Assembly (NCBI RefSeq): GCF_000768705.1
Contig: NZ_AVPJ01000001.1
Span: forward strand, 186,001-250,000
Source: Knoellia sinensis KCTC 19936
Lineage (GTDB): Bacteria; Actinomycetota; Actinomycetes; Actinomycetales; Dermatophilaceae
DNA length: 64,000 nucleotides
Reading direction: 5' to 3'
The notes under the pieces were generated by a model. That model was not told the origin of the DNA. It was given only the letters and a program-made list of their open reading frames with translations, and searched no databases. Positions 34,600-43,958 of the stretch are shown one piece after another (the stretch's first letter is position 1; each line of letters opens with the position of its first letter). The translations under genes were made by a program, and so were the position numbers.

Positions 34600-36500
34600 T
34601 GCTCTGCTCCTTCGAGCCAGGACTGAAGCATGAGAATCGTCCAGAGTGCGTAGTCGTTGTTCCGACTGCCCGAGTTGTGATCGGCCAACGCTTTGACGAT
34701 CGGCTCCGGCCTCAGCAGTCCCTGTTGTCGCAGACGGTCCGGCGAGAGCAGATCGTGCGACCAGTCGTGCAGCGGCCCTCGTAGCCATTCGGCAACCGGC
34801 GGATCAAACCCAACCTTGGGCCGGTCCCACAGGTGCCGAGGCACGTACTGGGCGAGCACCTCGCGCACGAGCCACTTGCCCTGACCCTTCCGAACCTTCG
34901 CACGTTCGGGCATTCGCCAGGTCAACTCGACGAAGCGGTGGTCGAGGAAGGGGACACGCACCTCAAGAGCCACAGCCATGCTCGCCCGATCGACCTTGAC
35001 CAGCATGTCATCAGGCAGGGTGCGCAGTTGGTCTTCAAGCATCATCCGGGCCAAGGGCGACGCCCCGCTGCCCAAGGGGACTGAGTCCGCTCCCCCGCCA
35101 GGTGCGGCCAACATCACCGACGCCGGATCCCACTGGGTCGCGAGCGAGCGGTACGCCGCCATCGGACTGCTGGCGGCGAGCAGGCCGGCCAGTTTGTGAG
35201 CCTTCGTCCCGACCGCGGGCAGTCTGCCTGGCAGACGCCGCCCCCAACGGTCCCAGGTTTCAGGTCCGCCGGCCGTGATGACACGGGCGGCGCCGTCCCG
35301 CAGGGGGCGTGGCGCGGCAAGGAGCCACGAAACTGGTCCATCAGCCACGCGATACCGGTTGTATCCGCCCAAGATCTCGTCTGCCCCATCGCCGCTCAGG
35401 CAGACCGTGACGTGCTGCCGTGCGGCAGCACAGAGGAGGGCGGTGGGAACACCTGACGGGTCGGCGAAGGGCTCGTCGTACAACGATGCTGCGCGTGACG
35501 CCAGATCGAGCGGGTCGATCTGGGCCAGTTCCAGCGTGGTGTGGTCCGTCCCGAGGTGGCGCGCCACTGCGGCAGCAGCCGTCGACTCGTCGGCCTCGCC
35601 ACCCACTGCGACCGTGTATGTGCGCACCGGCTGAGAGGACACAGCCTGCGCCAGGGCAACGACGGTCGACGAGTCCACCCCTCCGGACAAGAACGCACCG
35701 ACGGGGACATCGGCCGACAGTCGTCGGCGCACCGATTGGCGCAATGCCGAATCTGTGACCTGGAGAAGCTCGCGGTCCGTGAGATCCAACGGATCGGCGA
35801 GGCCTTGCGATGCCACCTCGGCGAGCGACCAGTAGGGAACAGGCTTCTGCGGGACTCCCGTGGCTGAGACCCGAACCACCGAGCCGGGTGGCACCTTCTC
35901 GAACCCCGGAAGAATTGAGTGCGGACCTGGGACAAACCCGTAGCGCAGATATTCGGCCAACGCAGCGGGATCCGGAGTCGTGCTCACATTCGGCAGCCGA
36001 CGGATGGCCCCCAATTCCGAGGCAAACGCGAAGGCTCCCGCGACGCGTCCGTAGTACAGAGGCTTCTCCCCTACCCGATCTCTGGCGAGAATGAGCACCT
36101 GCTCCAGCCGATCCCATACACCGAGCGCAAACATTCCGTCGACGGCACTGAACGCCTGCTCAGGGCCACGTCGAGCGATCAACTCGAGTAGCACCTCGGT
36201 GTCCGAGTGACCACGGAAGGACACGCCTTCGGCCTCGAGGGAACGCCGGTGCTCCACGTGGTCGTAGATCTCACCGTTGAGGACAAGCACCCAACGACCA
36301 TCAGCCGAGATCATGGGCTGATGTCCCGCCGGGGAAAGGTCAACGATCGACAACCGCCGATGGCCAAGCGCAACACCTCGGTCGGCATCGAGCCACTGAC
36401 CCGAGTCGTCCGGCCCACGGTGGGACACGGCTACCGACATACGGTGGAGAAGGCTGTCGAGATCGCGGTCTGCAGCCAGTAGCCCGACCACACCGCACAT
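34596..36500 (-). CDS. asnB: Asparagine synthase-type glutamine amidotransferase
   Basis: A 634-residue class II amidotransferase. Cys2 (MCGVVG) is the glutaminase nucleophile, followed by SHRGPDDSG and RRLSIVDLSPAGHQP. The synthetase domain has FLSGGVDSSTVVALAQ (PP-loop) and LSGDGADEILGGY. In polysaccharide clusters this type amidates a sugar uronic acid or another acceptor rather than making free asparagine, which is the more likely role here. It leads the small operon with the GNAT gene and is divergent from a glycosyltransferase. Confidence 0.87.
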   Translation of the reverse strand: MCGVVGLLAADRDLDSLLHRMSVAVSHRGPDDSGQWLDADRGVALGHRRLSIVDLSPAGHQPMISADGRWVLVLNGEIYDHVEHRRSLEAEGVSFRGHSDTEVLLELIARRGPEQAFSAVDGMFALGVWDRLEQVLILARDRVGEKPLYYGRVAGAFAFASELGAIRRLPNVSTTPDPAALAEYLRYGFVPGPHSILPGFEKVPPGSVVRVSATGVPQKPVPYWSLAEVASQGLADPLDLTDRELLQVTDSALRQSVRRRLSADVPVGAFLSGGVDSSTVVALAQAVSSQPVRTYTVAVGGEADESTAAAAVARHLGTDHTTLELAQIDPLDLASRAASLYDEPFADPSGVPTALLCAAARQHVTVCLSGDGADEILGGYNRYRVADGPVSWLLAAPRPLRDGAARVITAGGPETWDRWGRRLPGRLPAVGTKAHKLAGLLAASSPMAAYRSLATQWDPASVMLAAPGGGADSVPLGSGASPLARMMLEDQLRTLPDDMLVKVDRASMAVALEVRVPFLDHRFVELTWRMPERAKVRKGQGKWLVREVLAQYVPRHLWDRPKVGFDPPVAEWLRGPLHDWSHDLLSPDRLRQQGLLRPEPIVKALADHNSGSRNNDYALWTILMLQSWLEGAEQ

Positions 36501-36588
36501 ATCTGCTGGTTCCCCTCAGGTCCGGCGATCAGGCCCCTCTGCAGGAGCCACTCGAAGTATACGGAACTGGATCCGGCAGAATCGCAGG

Positions 36589-37725
36589 ATGATCGACTCT
36601 GGGGGCACTCAACCAGCACCGATCAAGGTTCTGTGGCTGATCAAGGGACTGGGCCCGGGGGGCGCCGAACAACTCCTCGTCTCAACGGCACGGGTCGCGG
36701 ACCACCGTCGCTTCGCCTACCAAGTGGCCTACATGAGGCGGGACAAGGACCACCTCGTCTCCCGACTCGCTGACGCCGGAGTCTCGGTCAGGCTGTTGAG
36801 CAGCGGGCGGTTGGGACGCCTGCTGTGGCCTGTTCGGCTGCGGCACCTCATGCGCAGCCACGACGTGGTCCACGCCCACTCACCGCTGATGGCAGGCGTG
36901 GCGCGGCTGGTGGCCAAAACCATCCCATCGGGGAGTCGTCCAGTCACCGTGTCGACGGAGCACAACGTGTGGGGCAACTTCTCGCCACCGACGCGCCTTC
37001 TCAATGCGACGACCGCCGTTTTGGACAGCCAAAGGTGGGCCGTCTCTGAGGAGGTGCGCCGCTCCATGTGGCGTCCCCTTCGGAAGAAGACCGACGCCTT
37101 GGTTCACGGAATCGTGCAGTCGGATGCCCTTCTCGAAGAAGGAGTGCGAGCACGTATCCGCCGCAGCCTTGGGATCCCCGAAGGCGCAATCGTGGGCATC
37201 ACGGTCGCCAATCTCCGGAAGGAGAAGGACTATCCGAACCTGCTCCAGGGCGCTCGGATCGCCCTGCAAAGTCGGGATGACCTCATCATCCTCGCGGTCG
37301 GGCAGGGACCGCTGGCTGACGAGATCAGCTCACTCCATGCTCGGTTGGGACTTGGCGACAAGGTGCGGTTGCTGGGTTATCGGACGGACGTGCCGGAACT
37401 GTTGGCGGCTTCAGACATTTTCGTGCTTGCCTCGGCCTTCGAAGGCCTCCCCGTGTCGATCATGGAGGCCATGCATGCAGGACTGCCGGTCGTGGCAACT
37501 GCTGTCGGAGGGGTGCCGGAGGCCGTCACCGAGGGAAGGACAGGGCTTCTCGTCGAGGCTCGAGATGCGTCGTCGCTGGCACAGGCCGTCGTGGCGCTGG
37601 CAAGCGACGCTGCGCTACGCGCCCGTATGTCGGTTGCCGCTCGGGAGGACAGCAAGGTCTTCGATATTCGCACCGCAGTCACCGAACAGGAGCGTCGCTA
37701 CGCCGAGTTGGCCGTTGGCCCCTGA
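36589..37725 (+). CDS. Family 4 glycosyltransferase
   Basis: A 378-residue GT-B enzyme. VLWLIKGLGPGGAEQLL is the N-terminal glycine loop. In the C-terminal domain FVLASAFEGLPVSIMEAMHAGLP carries the E-x7-E motif of retaining GT4 enzymes, followed by VVATAVGGVPEAV. Donor and acceptor are unknown. CAGAAT lies six bases before the ATG and could be a -10 box of a leaderless message. It is monocistronic, converging on a deacetylase gene. Confidence 0.85.
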   Translation: MIDSGGTQPAPIKVLWLIKGLGPGGAEQLLVSTARVADHRRFAYQVAYMRRDKDHLVSRLADAGVSVRLLSSGRLGRLLWPVRLRHLMRSHDVVHAHSPLMAGVARLVAKTIPSGSRPVTVSTEHNVWGNFSPPTRLLNATTAVLDSQRWAVSEEVRRSMWRPLRKKTDALVHGIVQSDALLEEGVRARIRRSLGIPEGAIVGITVANLRKEKDYPNLLQGARIALQSRDDLIILAVGQGPLADEISSLHARLGLGDKVRLLGYRTDVPELLAASDIFVLASAFEGLPVSIMEAMHAGLPVVATAVGGVPEAVTEGRTGLLVEARDASSLAQAVVALASDAALRARMSVAAREDSKVFDIRTAVTEQERRYAELAVGP

Positions 37726-37759
37726 ACCGGGCATGGCCGCAAGGGGGTCCTCTCGGCGA

Positions 37760-38581
37760 TCAGCCGCGAACCCCGAGCGATTTCGCCAGCCTCACGATCC
37801 GTGCGTAGGTCCTTTCGGGTCCGAGCTGCCCCGCCAACTTGGCCGCGAAGAAGGCGGCCGGATCACTCTGGCGCACAGGCACTCTCAGGAGACGCATTCG
37901 ATCTGTGGTGGGCAGGTTGCGCCCGAGTTCCCCGGAAGACGCACTACGGAAACGCTCGCGTAGCGGCCCCTCCATGCCTGGAACCCGGACGCCCCACGGA
38001 TACGTGAAGTGTCGCGGCGTGACTCCAAGATTCTGCTTGATCGCTTCTGTGCAGGCATCCAGTTCATCCGGCCCCAAGTTCCCGGGCGGGACATGGTTGT
38101 GCGTGTGATTACCGATCGTGCACAGCCCCGAGTCGACGAGCTCGCGCAGCTGCACCCACGACATCCCTCTGCCCGCTGATCCCTTGGCCGTTGACCCCTC
38201 CCAGACCATGGGTCTGGATACGAAACTCGAAGCCAGATAGACCGTGAACGGGACCGCTCGCTCCCTGAGGAGTGGCCACGCGTTCTCGTACACGTCCTCG
38301 AACCCGTCGTCGAAGGTCAGAACGACGCTCGGGCGCAGGTCACCAGCGTCAAGACGGTCCAGGGCGGTGTCGAGACTCACGACGTCATGCCTCACCAACT
38401 CGTCGACCTGCTGGGCAAAGGCCGGCACCGGCAGATCCAGCTCATCGGCCGTTCCACCACCAACACGGTGGTAGATGAGCAGGGTGGCCCCCTGCGCGGC
38501 ACTCTCCAGTTGCAGACGAGCCAGACCCTGCTTGAGTCGGCCACGAGACCCCAAGCGGCTGCCTTGAACGTCGTCAGGCAC
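37760..38581 (-). CDS. Polysaccharide deacetylase (NodB-like)
   Basis: A 273-residue enzyme with NodB motif 1 VVLTFDDGFEDVYENAW (catalytic Asp and metal Asp) and motif 2 IGNHTHNH. PRHFTYPWG is motif 3. Such enzymes de-N-acetylate hexosamines of exported or cell-wall glycans. No signal peptide is seen. The GTG start overlaps the upstream polymerase-like gene by eight bases, so the two are coupled. Confidence 0.85.
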   Translation of the reverse strand: MPDDVQGSRLGSRGRLKQGLARLQLESAAQGATLLIYHRVGGGTADELDLPVPAFAQQVDELVRHDVVSLDTALDRLDAGDLRPSVVLTFDDGFEDVYENAWPLLRERAVPFTVYLASSFVSRPMVWEGSTAKGSAGRGMSWVQLRELVDSGLCTIGNHTHNHVPPGNLGPDELDACTEAIKQNLGVTPRHFTYPWGVRVPGMEGPLRERFRSASSGELGRNLPTTDRMRLLRVPVRQSDPAAFFAAKLAGQLGPERTYARIVRLAKSLGVRG

Positions 38582-39953
38582 GGAGTGAGTGTCGTCGGAA
38601 ACCTCCAAAATGATCCACCTCCTCCCGAGCATCGACCTCTGTCCCTTCCGGTTGATCATCCTCACGACCCATGGGCAGCGCGAGGAGGACGAGGAAGAAG
38701 GGCAGCAGCAGAACTCGTTGCCTGGCAAGAATCCCGAAGTTTGCGAATCCAGCGAAGGCCACGACAAACGCGAGCGCGTACACGACTGCAAACATGACGT
38801 AGGGGTTGCGACGCATGATTCCGGGCAACCGCTTCAGTCGGGGCCAGGAGCGCACCGCCAGCACCAGAAGGAACACCCCCTCAAGGCTTTGGACGAGCAT
38901 CTGCCCATTCCCTGCCTCCCACGGGAAGGGACGGAACAGGACGGTGATCGCAGCCATCGGCACCCCGAGTGGGGAGCTGAGTGAGACCGGGGTGAATTCG
39001 GAACCCCCTTGGGTTGTTCTGCCACCGGCCATATCGAGCGCCGCTGACACGCTCTCCCAGTTGATGTCATCGGTCCCCAAGAGTTCGGCAGACTGCGTGG
39101 CCAGAATCGACGCAGCGCCCACCATGACCCCGAGGCCCGCAATCTTGCTGAGGATGCCGGTCACCTCTTTGGAAGCAGGACGGAAGAGTTGTGCGGTCAG
39201 CAACGCAGCGAAGAGGAGTACCGCAATGTGTGGCCTGATGATCCCCGTGCCGAAGGCGCCGATCGCGAGGAGCGCCAAGGCGCCACGCTGACCTGCAAAG
39301 AACTTCGCAGCGCCCAGTGCGGTCACACCAACGAACAGCAGGATCCACGATTCCTTGCCGATGGAGGAAGGCCAGTAGAGGAAGGAAGGGAGCAGGAAGA
39401 CGAGGAGGGCGTATCGCCTGTGGTCGCCTCCCGGGAGTGCCACTCGAAAGGCGCGGTACAGCAGGTACACCCCCCAGAAGGCGAAGGACGCGAAGACGAA
39501 GAAGCCGGCCAAGGTCGTCGGACCGATGACGGTATAGACGGCGGTGGTGATCAGTTCCATGTACTGCGTGCCCCGGGCGTTGCTCAGATCCCAGGTGACA
39601 ACCCCCTGTCGCCAGGTCCGGTACTGAAAAGCAGCGGCGAGGTTGTAGCGCTCCGCATCCGTGGCTCCGTCGTACACGACATAGGCCACGTAGTACCGCA
39701 CGAGTGTCCCGACCATCTTGGCAGCGAAGGCCCCTGCCATGACCGCGCCAAGCCATCGCCCGGGCTCTCGAGAGGCAACTCGCCAGATGAGGATCGCGTT
39801 GACCCAGATCACCGCCGGGACGACGACCATCGCTCCCCACACGTTGTAGGACTGGAGGCCAATGGCCCATGCCCAAAGGACCGCAAATCCTGCACCAACA
39901 AGAGCGGCCAGAGCGACGGCGACTGCCCACAGCCGCCCCGAGGTCCAGACCAC
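38574..39953 (-). CDS. Polytopic membrane protein, candidate polysaccharide polymerase
   Basis: A 459-residue protein with about eleven hydrophobic segments and one larger loop around residues 290-335 (LLGTDDINWESVSAALDMAGG). The segment LPSFLYWPSSIGKESWILLFVG is typical of uncharacterised Wzy-like or mannosyltransferase-like membrane proteins in exopolysaccharide loci. It follows the BY-kinase gene by five bases and overlaps the deacetylase gene, supporting a role in assembly. Start codon GTG. Confidence 0.6.
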   Translation of the reverse strand: MVWTSGRLWAVAVALAALVGAGFAVLWAWAIGLQSYNVWGAMVVVPAVIWVNAILIWRVASREPGRWLGAVMAGAFAAKMVGTLVRYYVAYVVYDGATDAERYNLAAAFQYRTWRQGVVTWDLSNARGTQYMELITTAVYTVIGPTTLAGFFVFASFAFWGVYLLYRAFRVALPGGDHRRYALLVFLLPSFLYWPSSIGKESWILLFVGVTALGAAKFFAGQRGALALLAIGAFGTGIIRPHIAVLLFAALLTAQLFRPASKEVTGILSKIAGLGVMVGAASILATQSAELLGTDDINWESVSAALDMAGGRTTQGGSEFTPVSLSSPLGVPMAAITVLFRPFPWEAGNGQMLVQSLEGVFLLVLAVRSWPRLKRLPGIMRRNPYVMFAVVYALAFVVAFAGFANFGILARQRVLLLPFFLVLLALPMGREDDQPEGTEVDAREEVDHFGGFRRHSLRA

Positions 39954-39958
39954 GGGAA

Positions 39959-41554
39959 CTAGTGCGATGAGTGGCGCGAACGCCTACTCGGCGCAGCGTC
40001 CTGGGGATCGTCCACCCGAGGTGGCAAGGACCAGCGATCGACCTCCGGAGCGCTCGCGTGCTGAGGTACGGCAACGGAGGGGGCGCTGGGCTGCTGCCGT
40101 GGATCGAGCTCCATCTTGGGCGAAGGACTGTCACGCTGTGGACGGGCCGTGTCGCCATATCCGTACGAGTGGCCGTAGCCGTCTGCTCGTCGACCGCGGG
40201 CCCCCACGAGCACGACGCCGCTGATGGGCACCTGGAATCGGCCCAGCAACTCGGCGACGCGGCGCGCCGCGACGTCGGTCAGACGTCCGCTTCGAACGAC
40301 CAGGACGACGGTGTCAACGATCGGAAGGATGTCGAAGACGTCGCTGGCCGCCAAGAGAGGCGCCGAGTCGATGATGACGACATCGGCCAGCTCACGCACC
40401 TCCGCAAGCAGATGCCCCATGCGACTTGCGAGCGAGGCGGGGTGTGTCAACCGCGTCCCTGCAGTGATGATGCGAACCGCCGGCACGTTTGTTGGGCGAA
40501 TCAGCGCCTCCAGCGGGGTGTCCTCGTTGTCGCTGATGTAGTCCGAGATCCCAGCACCCTGCGGGACATCGAAGAGTGTGTGCGTGTTCGGCGACCGAAG
40601 ATCTGCGTCCAGCACGAGAACTCGCTGACCAGTCTCGGCGAAACTCGCGGCGAGGTTGGCGACCGTGGTCGTCTTGCCCTCGGCAGCATTCCCGGACGTC
40701 ACCAGGATGAGCCGCGCACCCTCCACAACCGGCCGGGGTTCAGGCCGCGCTGCGCGACGACCCATGTACTCGCCAGGAGCCTGCCGGCTCACCGTGTGCA
40801 TGAGGGCTGTACGAGCAGCGCGATACGCATCCGAGTAGGGGGACAAGGGGTCGACTGCGACGGTGATCGTCCGTTCGCCCTTCTGCGAGCGCTTCAGGCG
40901 CGGCACCTCAGCGATGATCGGCAGGCGCAGACCGGCGTGCACCTCATCACGGGTGCGCAGCCGCGAATCCACGCGCTGCAGGACCAAGGCCAAGGCGAAC
41001 CCAAGAAGCAAACCCACCAATGCCGCGAGGGCAGCGCGCAACGGCCGCGACGGAGGCACCACGAAACCTCCGCCGATCTCATCCGGAATCGGAGTCGCCT
41101 CTTGCAGGATCGTGACCACTGCACGCCCCACGCCAGGGCGGGGTTTCGCAAAGAACGCGACGGTTTGCTTGGCGAAGGCATTCGCGGTCTCTGCGGCTTT
41201 GGCGCCATCGCGATCAGAAGCGGCGATCGTCAGCGCGGCACCGGAAGGATCCGACGTGATGGTCACCTGGGATGCCAGAATCGCGGGATCGCCCTCAAAC
41301 TCAAGAGCCTTGGCAGCCGCAGTCGGGATCGCACCAGTCTTGGCGTACAGCACTACTCGATCCACGGATACCTGTTCGTCCGCCGTCGCAGCGCTGACGA
41401 GCACAGTCGCCGTTGCGGTGTACGAGGGTGCGTCCTTCACTGAGGATGCGTTGGCAGGCGTGAGGAACCACGTCACCAAGCCAGCCACCGCGGCACAGAT
41501 GACGATGACTATCCAACGCTGTCGGATGATCCGGATGTAGTCCTGCAGTGTCAC
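39959..41554 (-). CDS. Polysaccharide co-polymerase/BY-type tyrosine kinase
   Basis: A 531-residue chain-length regulator. The N-terminal Wzz domain (MTLQDYIRIIRQRWIVIVI is TM1) extends to TM2 (ALAALVGLLLGFALALVL). The cytoplasmic kinase domain has Walker A GNAAEGKTTTVANLAASF near residue 290, Walker A' VLVLDADLRSPNTH and Walker B VVIIDSAPLL. A short tyrosine cluster follows (DGYGHSYGYGD), the expected autophosphorylation site, then a proline-rich tail. It pairs functionally with the phosphatase at 29033. Start GTG; divergent from a glycosyltransferase across 149 bases (41555-41703) that must contain both promoters. Confidence 0.88.
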   Translation of the reverse strand: MTLQDYIRIIRQRWIVIVICAAVAGLVTWFLTPANASSVKDAPSYTATATVLVSAATADEQVSVDRVVLYAKTGAIPTAAAKALEFEGDPAILASQVTITSDPSGAALTIAASDRDGAKAAETANAFAKQTVAFFAKPRPGVGRAVVTILQEATPIPDEIGGGFVVPPSRPLRAALAALVGLLLGFALALVLQRVDSRLRTRDEVHAGLRLPIIAEVPRLKRSQKGERTITVAVDPLSPYSDAYRAARTALMHTVSRQAPGEYMGRRAARPEPRPVVEGARLILVTSGNAAEGKTTTVANLAASFAETGQRVLVLDADLRSPNTHTLFDVPQGAGISDYISDNEDTPLEALIRPTNVPAVRIITAGTRLTHPASLASRMGHLLAEVRELADVVIIDSAPLLAASDVFDILPIVDTVVLVVRSGRLTDVAARRVAELLGRFQVPISGVVLVGARGRRADGYGHSYGYGDTARPQRDSPSPKMELDPRQQPSAPSVAVPQHASAPEVDRWSLPPRVDDPQDAAPSRRSRHSSH

Positions 41555-41703
41555 TCTCGTCTACTCCCTGCCGGCGGTTCGCAGCGCCCCCACGTCAGCA
41601 TGCACATCGCTTCCGATCGCGCGGACAATCACGTCCGACTCTAACTGGCCGCGGCTGAGAACGGGACTGGTTCTCTGGATCGCCCGCGCGCAGATGCCCA
41701 TGG

Positions 41704-42870
41704 ATGACAGGATGCTCTGTCGTGACTGCTCCACCGGGGGATCGCCAAGACGGTTCGCTGCGAATCGCGCATTTGACGACCATCGACATGAGTCTGGCCC
41801 TGCTCCTCGCGACCGAACTGGAAGTCGATGTCCAAGCGGGCCATCAAGTGTTCGGACTGAGCGCGCCCGGCCCCTACGTCCCACGGGTGTCGGCTCTGGG
41901 GGTCACTCACGTGCCACTCCCCCACCTGAGCAGATCGTGGGGCCTCGGTCGAGATGCCCAAGCGTTCCGCGAGCTCGTGCGCACGCTGCGAAGCCTGGAG
42001 CTCGACGTCCTTCACACTCACAATCCCAAGACAGGGGTCATGGGCCGCATCGCCGGTCGACTGGCCGGCATCCCAGTCGTGGTCAACACGTGCCACGGAC
42101 TCTGGGCCCGTCCCGAAGACTCATTGAAGAAGCGAACCTTCGTCTACGGGCTTGAGGGTTTGGCCTGCCGGTTCTCCGACTTTGAACTGTTCCAGAACGC
42201 TGACGATCAACACACCCTGCGTCGGGCGCTTCGCCGGGACAGGAGTCTGGTGGTCGGGAACGGGGTTGACCTCACGCGCTTTCAGCCGGACCCGGTCGGA
42301 CGGGCACGCGTTCGCTCCGAACTCGGTGTCGGCGAACACGAGCTCCTGGTGGGGGGCGTCGGCCGACGCGTCCAGGAGAAAGGAATCTTCGAGTTCGTGG
42401 AGATGGCGTCCAATCTCGCCGGAAGGGCGAAGTTCGTCTGGGTCGGGCCCAACGACGGAGAGCAAACACCCACGGACGCCCCAGTCGTGTTTCCTGGTGA
42501 ACGTGCGGATATGCCGGCGGTGTATTCAGCGTTCGATGTGTTCGTCCTGCCCAGCTACCGCGAAGGCTTTTCGCGGGCGGGCATGGAGGCTGCCGCGTGC
42601 GGGCTTCCCATGGTTCTCTCGGACATCCGTGGCTGTCGCGAGGTCGGGACCCACGGTGAACATCTACTCCTCGTGCGGCCAGCGGATCCCGACGCGCTGA
42701 CCGAGGCGGTGCGCACACTCCTCGAGGACCAGCCGCTCAGAGAGCGGTTGGGTACTTCCGCTAGGACCCGTGCATTGCAGCATTTCGATCAGCGCGAGGT
42801 CGCCGCGACCTCGCTGCGCATTTACGAGACGGTCGCGGAGGAGAAGGGAATGACGTGGACGAGCGCCTGA
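41704..42870 (+). CDS. Family 4 glycosyltransferase
   Basis: A protein of up to 388 residues with a GT-B fold: LRIAHLTTIDMSLALLL, VLHTHNPKTGVMGRIAGR in the N-domain, then FVLPSYREGFSRAGMEAAACGLP with the E-x7-E pattern. It is similar in layout to WbnH/Cap-type transferases. The start is ambiguous between ATG 41704 and GTG 41722; AGGA lies nine bases before the latter. It begins a compact plus-strand operon of glycosyltransferase, glycosyltransferase, deacetylase, fusion enzyme, glycosyltransferase and ABC exporter. Confidence 0.85.
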   Translation: MTGCSVVTAPPGDRQDGSLRIAHLTTIDMSLALLLATELEVDVQAGHQVFGLSAPGPYVPRVSALGVTHVPLPHLSRSWGLGRDAQAFRELVRTLRSLELDVLHTHNPKTGVMGRIAGRLAGIPVVVNTCHGLWARPEDSLKKRTFVYGLEGLACRFSDFELFQNADDQHTLRRALRRDRSLVVGNGVDLTRFQPDPVGRARVRSELGVGEHELLVGGVGRRVQEKGIFEFVEMASNLAGRAKFVWVGPNDGEQTPTDAPVVFPGERADMPAVYSAFDVFVLPSYREGFSRAGMEAAACGLPMVLSDIRGCREVGTHGEHLLLVRPADPDALTEAVRTLLEDQPLRERLGTSARTRALQHFDQREVAATSLRIYETVAEEKGMTWTSA

Positions 42871-43958
42871 CTGTGGTTCACCTCGTGCCGCAGGACTCGT
42901 GGCGTGGCGCTCAGGTCTACGCGGGGCGGCTGCGAGACGAACTCGCCGATGACCCTGAACAGCGCCACTTCGCGGTGGCACTGTTTGATGCGCCCGTGGC
43001 GGGACTTCGCCCAGACCGGGTTCTCACCGGACGTCCCACCATCCGCCGAAGGTTGGGCCTAGACCCGCTCGCAGTGCTGCGACTCCGGAAGCTACTTGCA
43101 GACGAAGGTGCCGATGTCGTCGTCGCCCACGGGGGAGAGCCCCTCAAGTACGCCGTCGCTGCCCGCACGGCAGCCCCCGTGATCTATTATAAGGTCGGTC
43201 TGTCGACCGCCGAGCTTTCACGTCGATCGCGGCTCGCCTTCTACAGATTCCTGACGCGACGGGTCACCCTGGGGGTGGCGGTTTCGTCCGCCGTCCACGA
43301 CCAGCTCCGAGATGTCCTCGGGATGCCGTCCGCGCACCTGCGCATCATTCCGAACGCTCGCGATCCCGAGGTCTACTACCCAGCGGCCACCCCGCCTGGT
43401 GGCATACCTCGGCTGATCTGGATCGGCCAGCTCGAGGAAGGCAAGCAACCTGGCCTATTCCTCGACGTTATCGACAGCCTGCAGTCCGCCGGCCTGAAGT
43501 TCTCAGCTGACATGATCGGCGACGGCTCCATGCGGCGAGAGATTGAAGGCCGGGCCCGGCACGTGGGTGTCGAACTCCTTGGTGTGAGAGACGACGTCCC
43601 GTCTCGCTTGCGTGAGGCGTCGATGTTGGTGACGACAAGCGCGCCTGACACTGAAGGCATGCCCGGAGTATTGATCGAAGCTGGCCTGTCCGGCCTCCCG
43701 GTCGTGAGCACTGCGGCTGCGGGCGCGAATGACGTCGTTGCGGCCGGTGAGACAGGCTTCGTCATAGAAAGCGCTGAGGTGAGTGACTTGGCCCAAACGA
43801 TCACCAAACTCCTGCGGGATCCGGAGCTTCGTCGCACGATGGGTGCACGAGCCCGCGGACGCTGCGTGGCGGGCTTCTCGATCCAAGCTGGAGCCGCACA
43901 GTGGCGAGAAACCGTCGAGGGCGGCGCGTTGACGAATAGAAGGGGTGGGCGAGGTTGA
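42855..43958 (+). CDS. Family 4-like glycosyltransferase
   Basis: A 367-residue GT-B protein. LVPQDSWRGAQVYAGRL is the N-terminal loop; VLRLRKLLADEGADVVVAHGG and the C-terminal TSAPDTEGMPGVLIEAGLSGLP with its E-x7-E are visible. The GTG start lies within the previous gene (16-base overlap). The stop overlaps the TTG of the next gene. Sugar specificity is unknown. Confidence 0.84.
   Translation: MDERLTVVHLVPQDSWRGAQVYAGRLRDELADDPEQRHFAVALFDAPVAGLRPDRVLTGRPTIRRRLGLDPLAVLRLRKLLADEGADVVVAHGGEPLKYAVAARTAAPVIYYKVGLSTAELSRRSRLAFYRFLTRRVTLGVAVSSAVHDQLRDVLGMPSAHLRIIPNARDPEVYYPAATPPGGIPRLIWIGQLEEGKQPGLFLDVIDSLQSAGLKFSADMIGDGSMRREIEGRARHVGVELLGVRDDVPSRLREASMLVTTSAPDTEGMPGVLIEAGLSGLPVVSTAAAGANDVVAAGETGFVIESAEVSDLAQTITKLLRDPELRRTMGARARGRCVAGFSIQAGAAQWRETVEGGALTNRRGGRG

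Noticed and set aside
30375-36500. Lasso-peptide biosynthesis locus (PqqD-like plus asparagine synthase)
   Set aside because: No transglutaminase-like B2 protein and no convincing precursor; asnB lies on the other side of the epimerase and ligase genes and is of the polysaccharide-associated full-length type.
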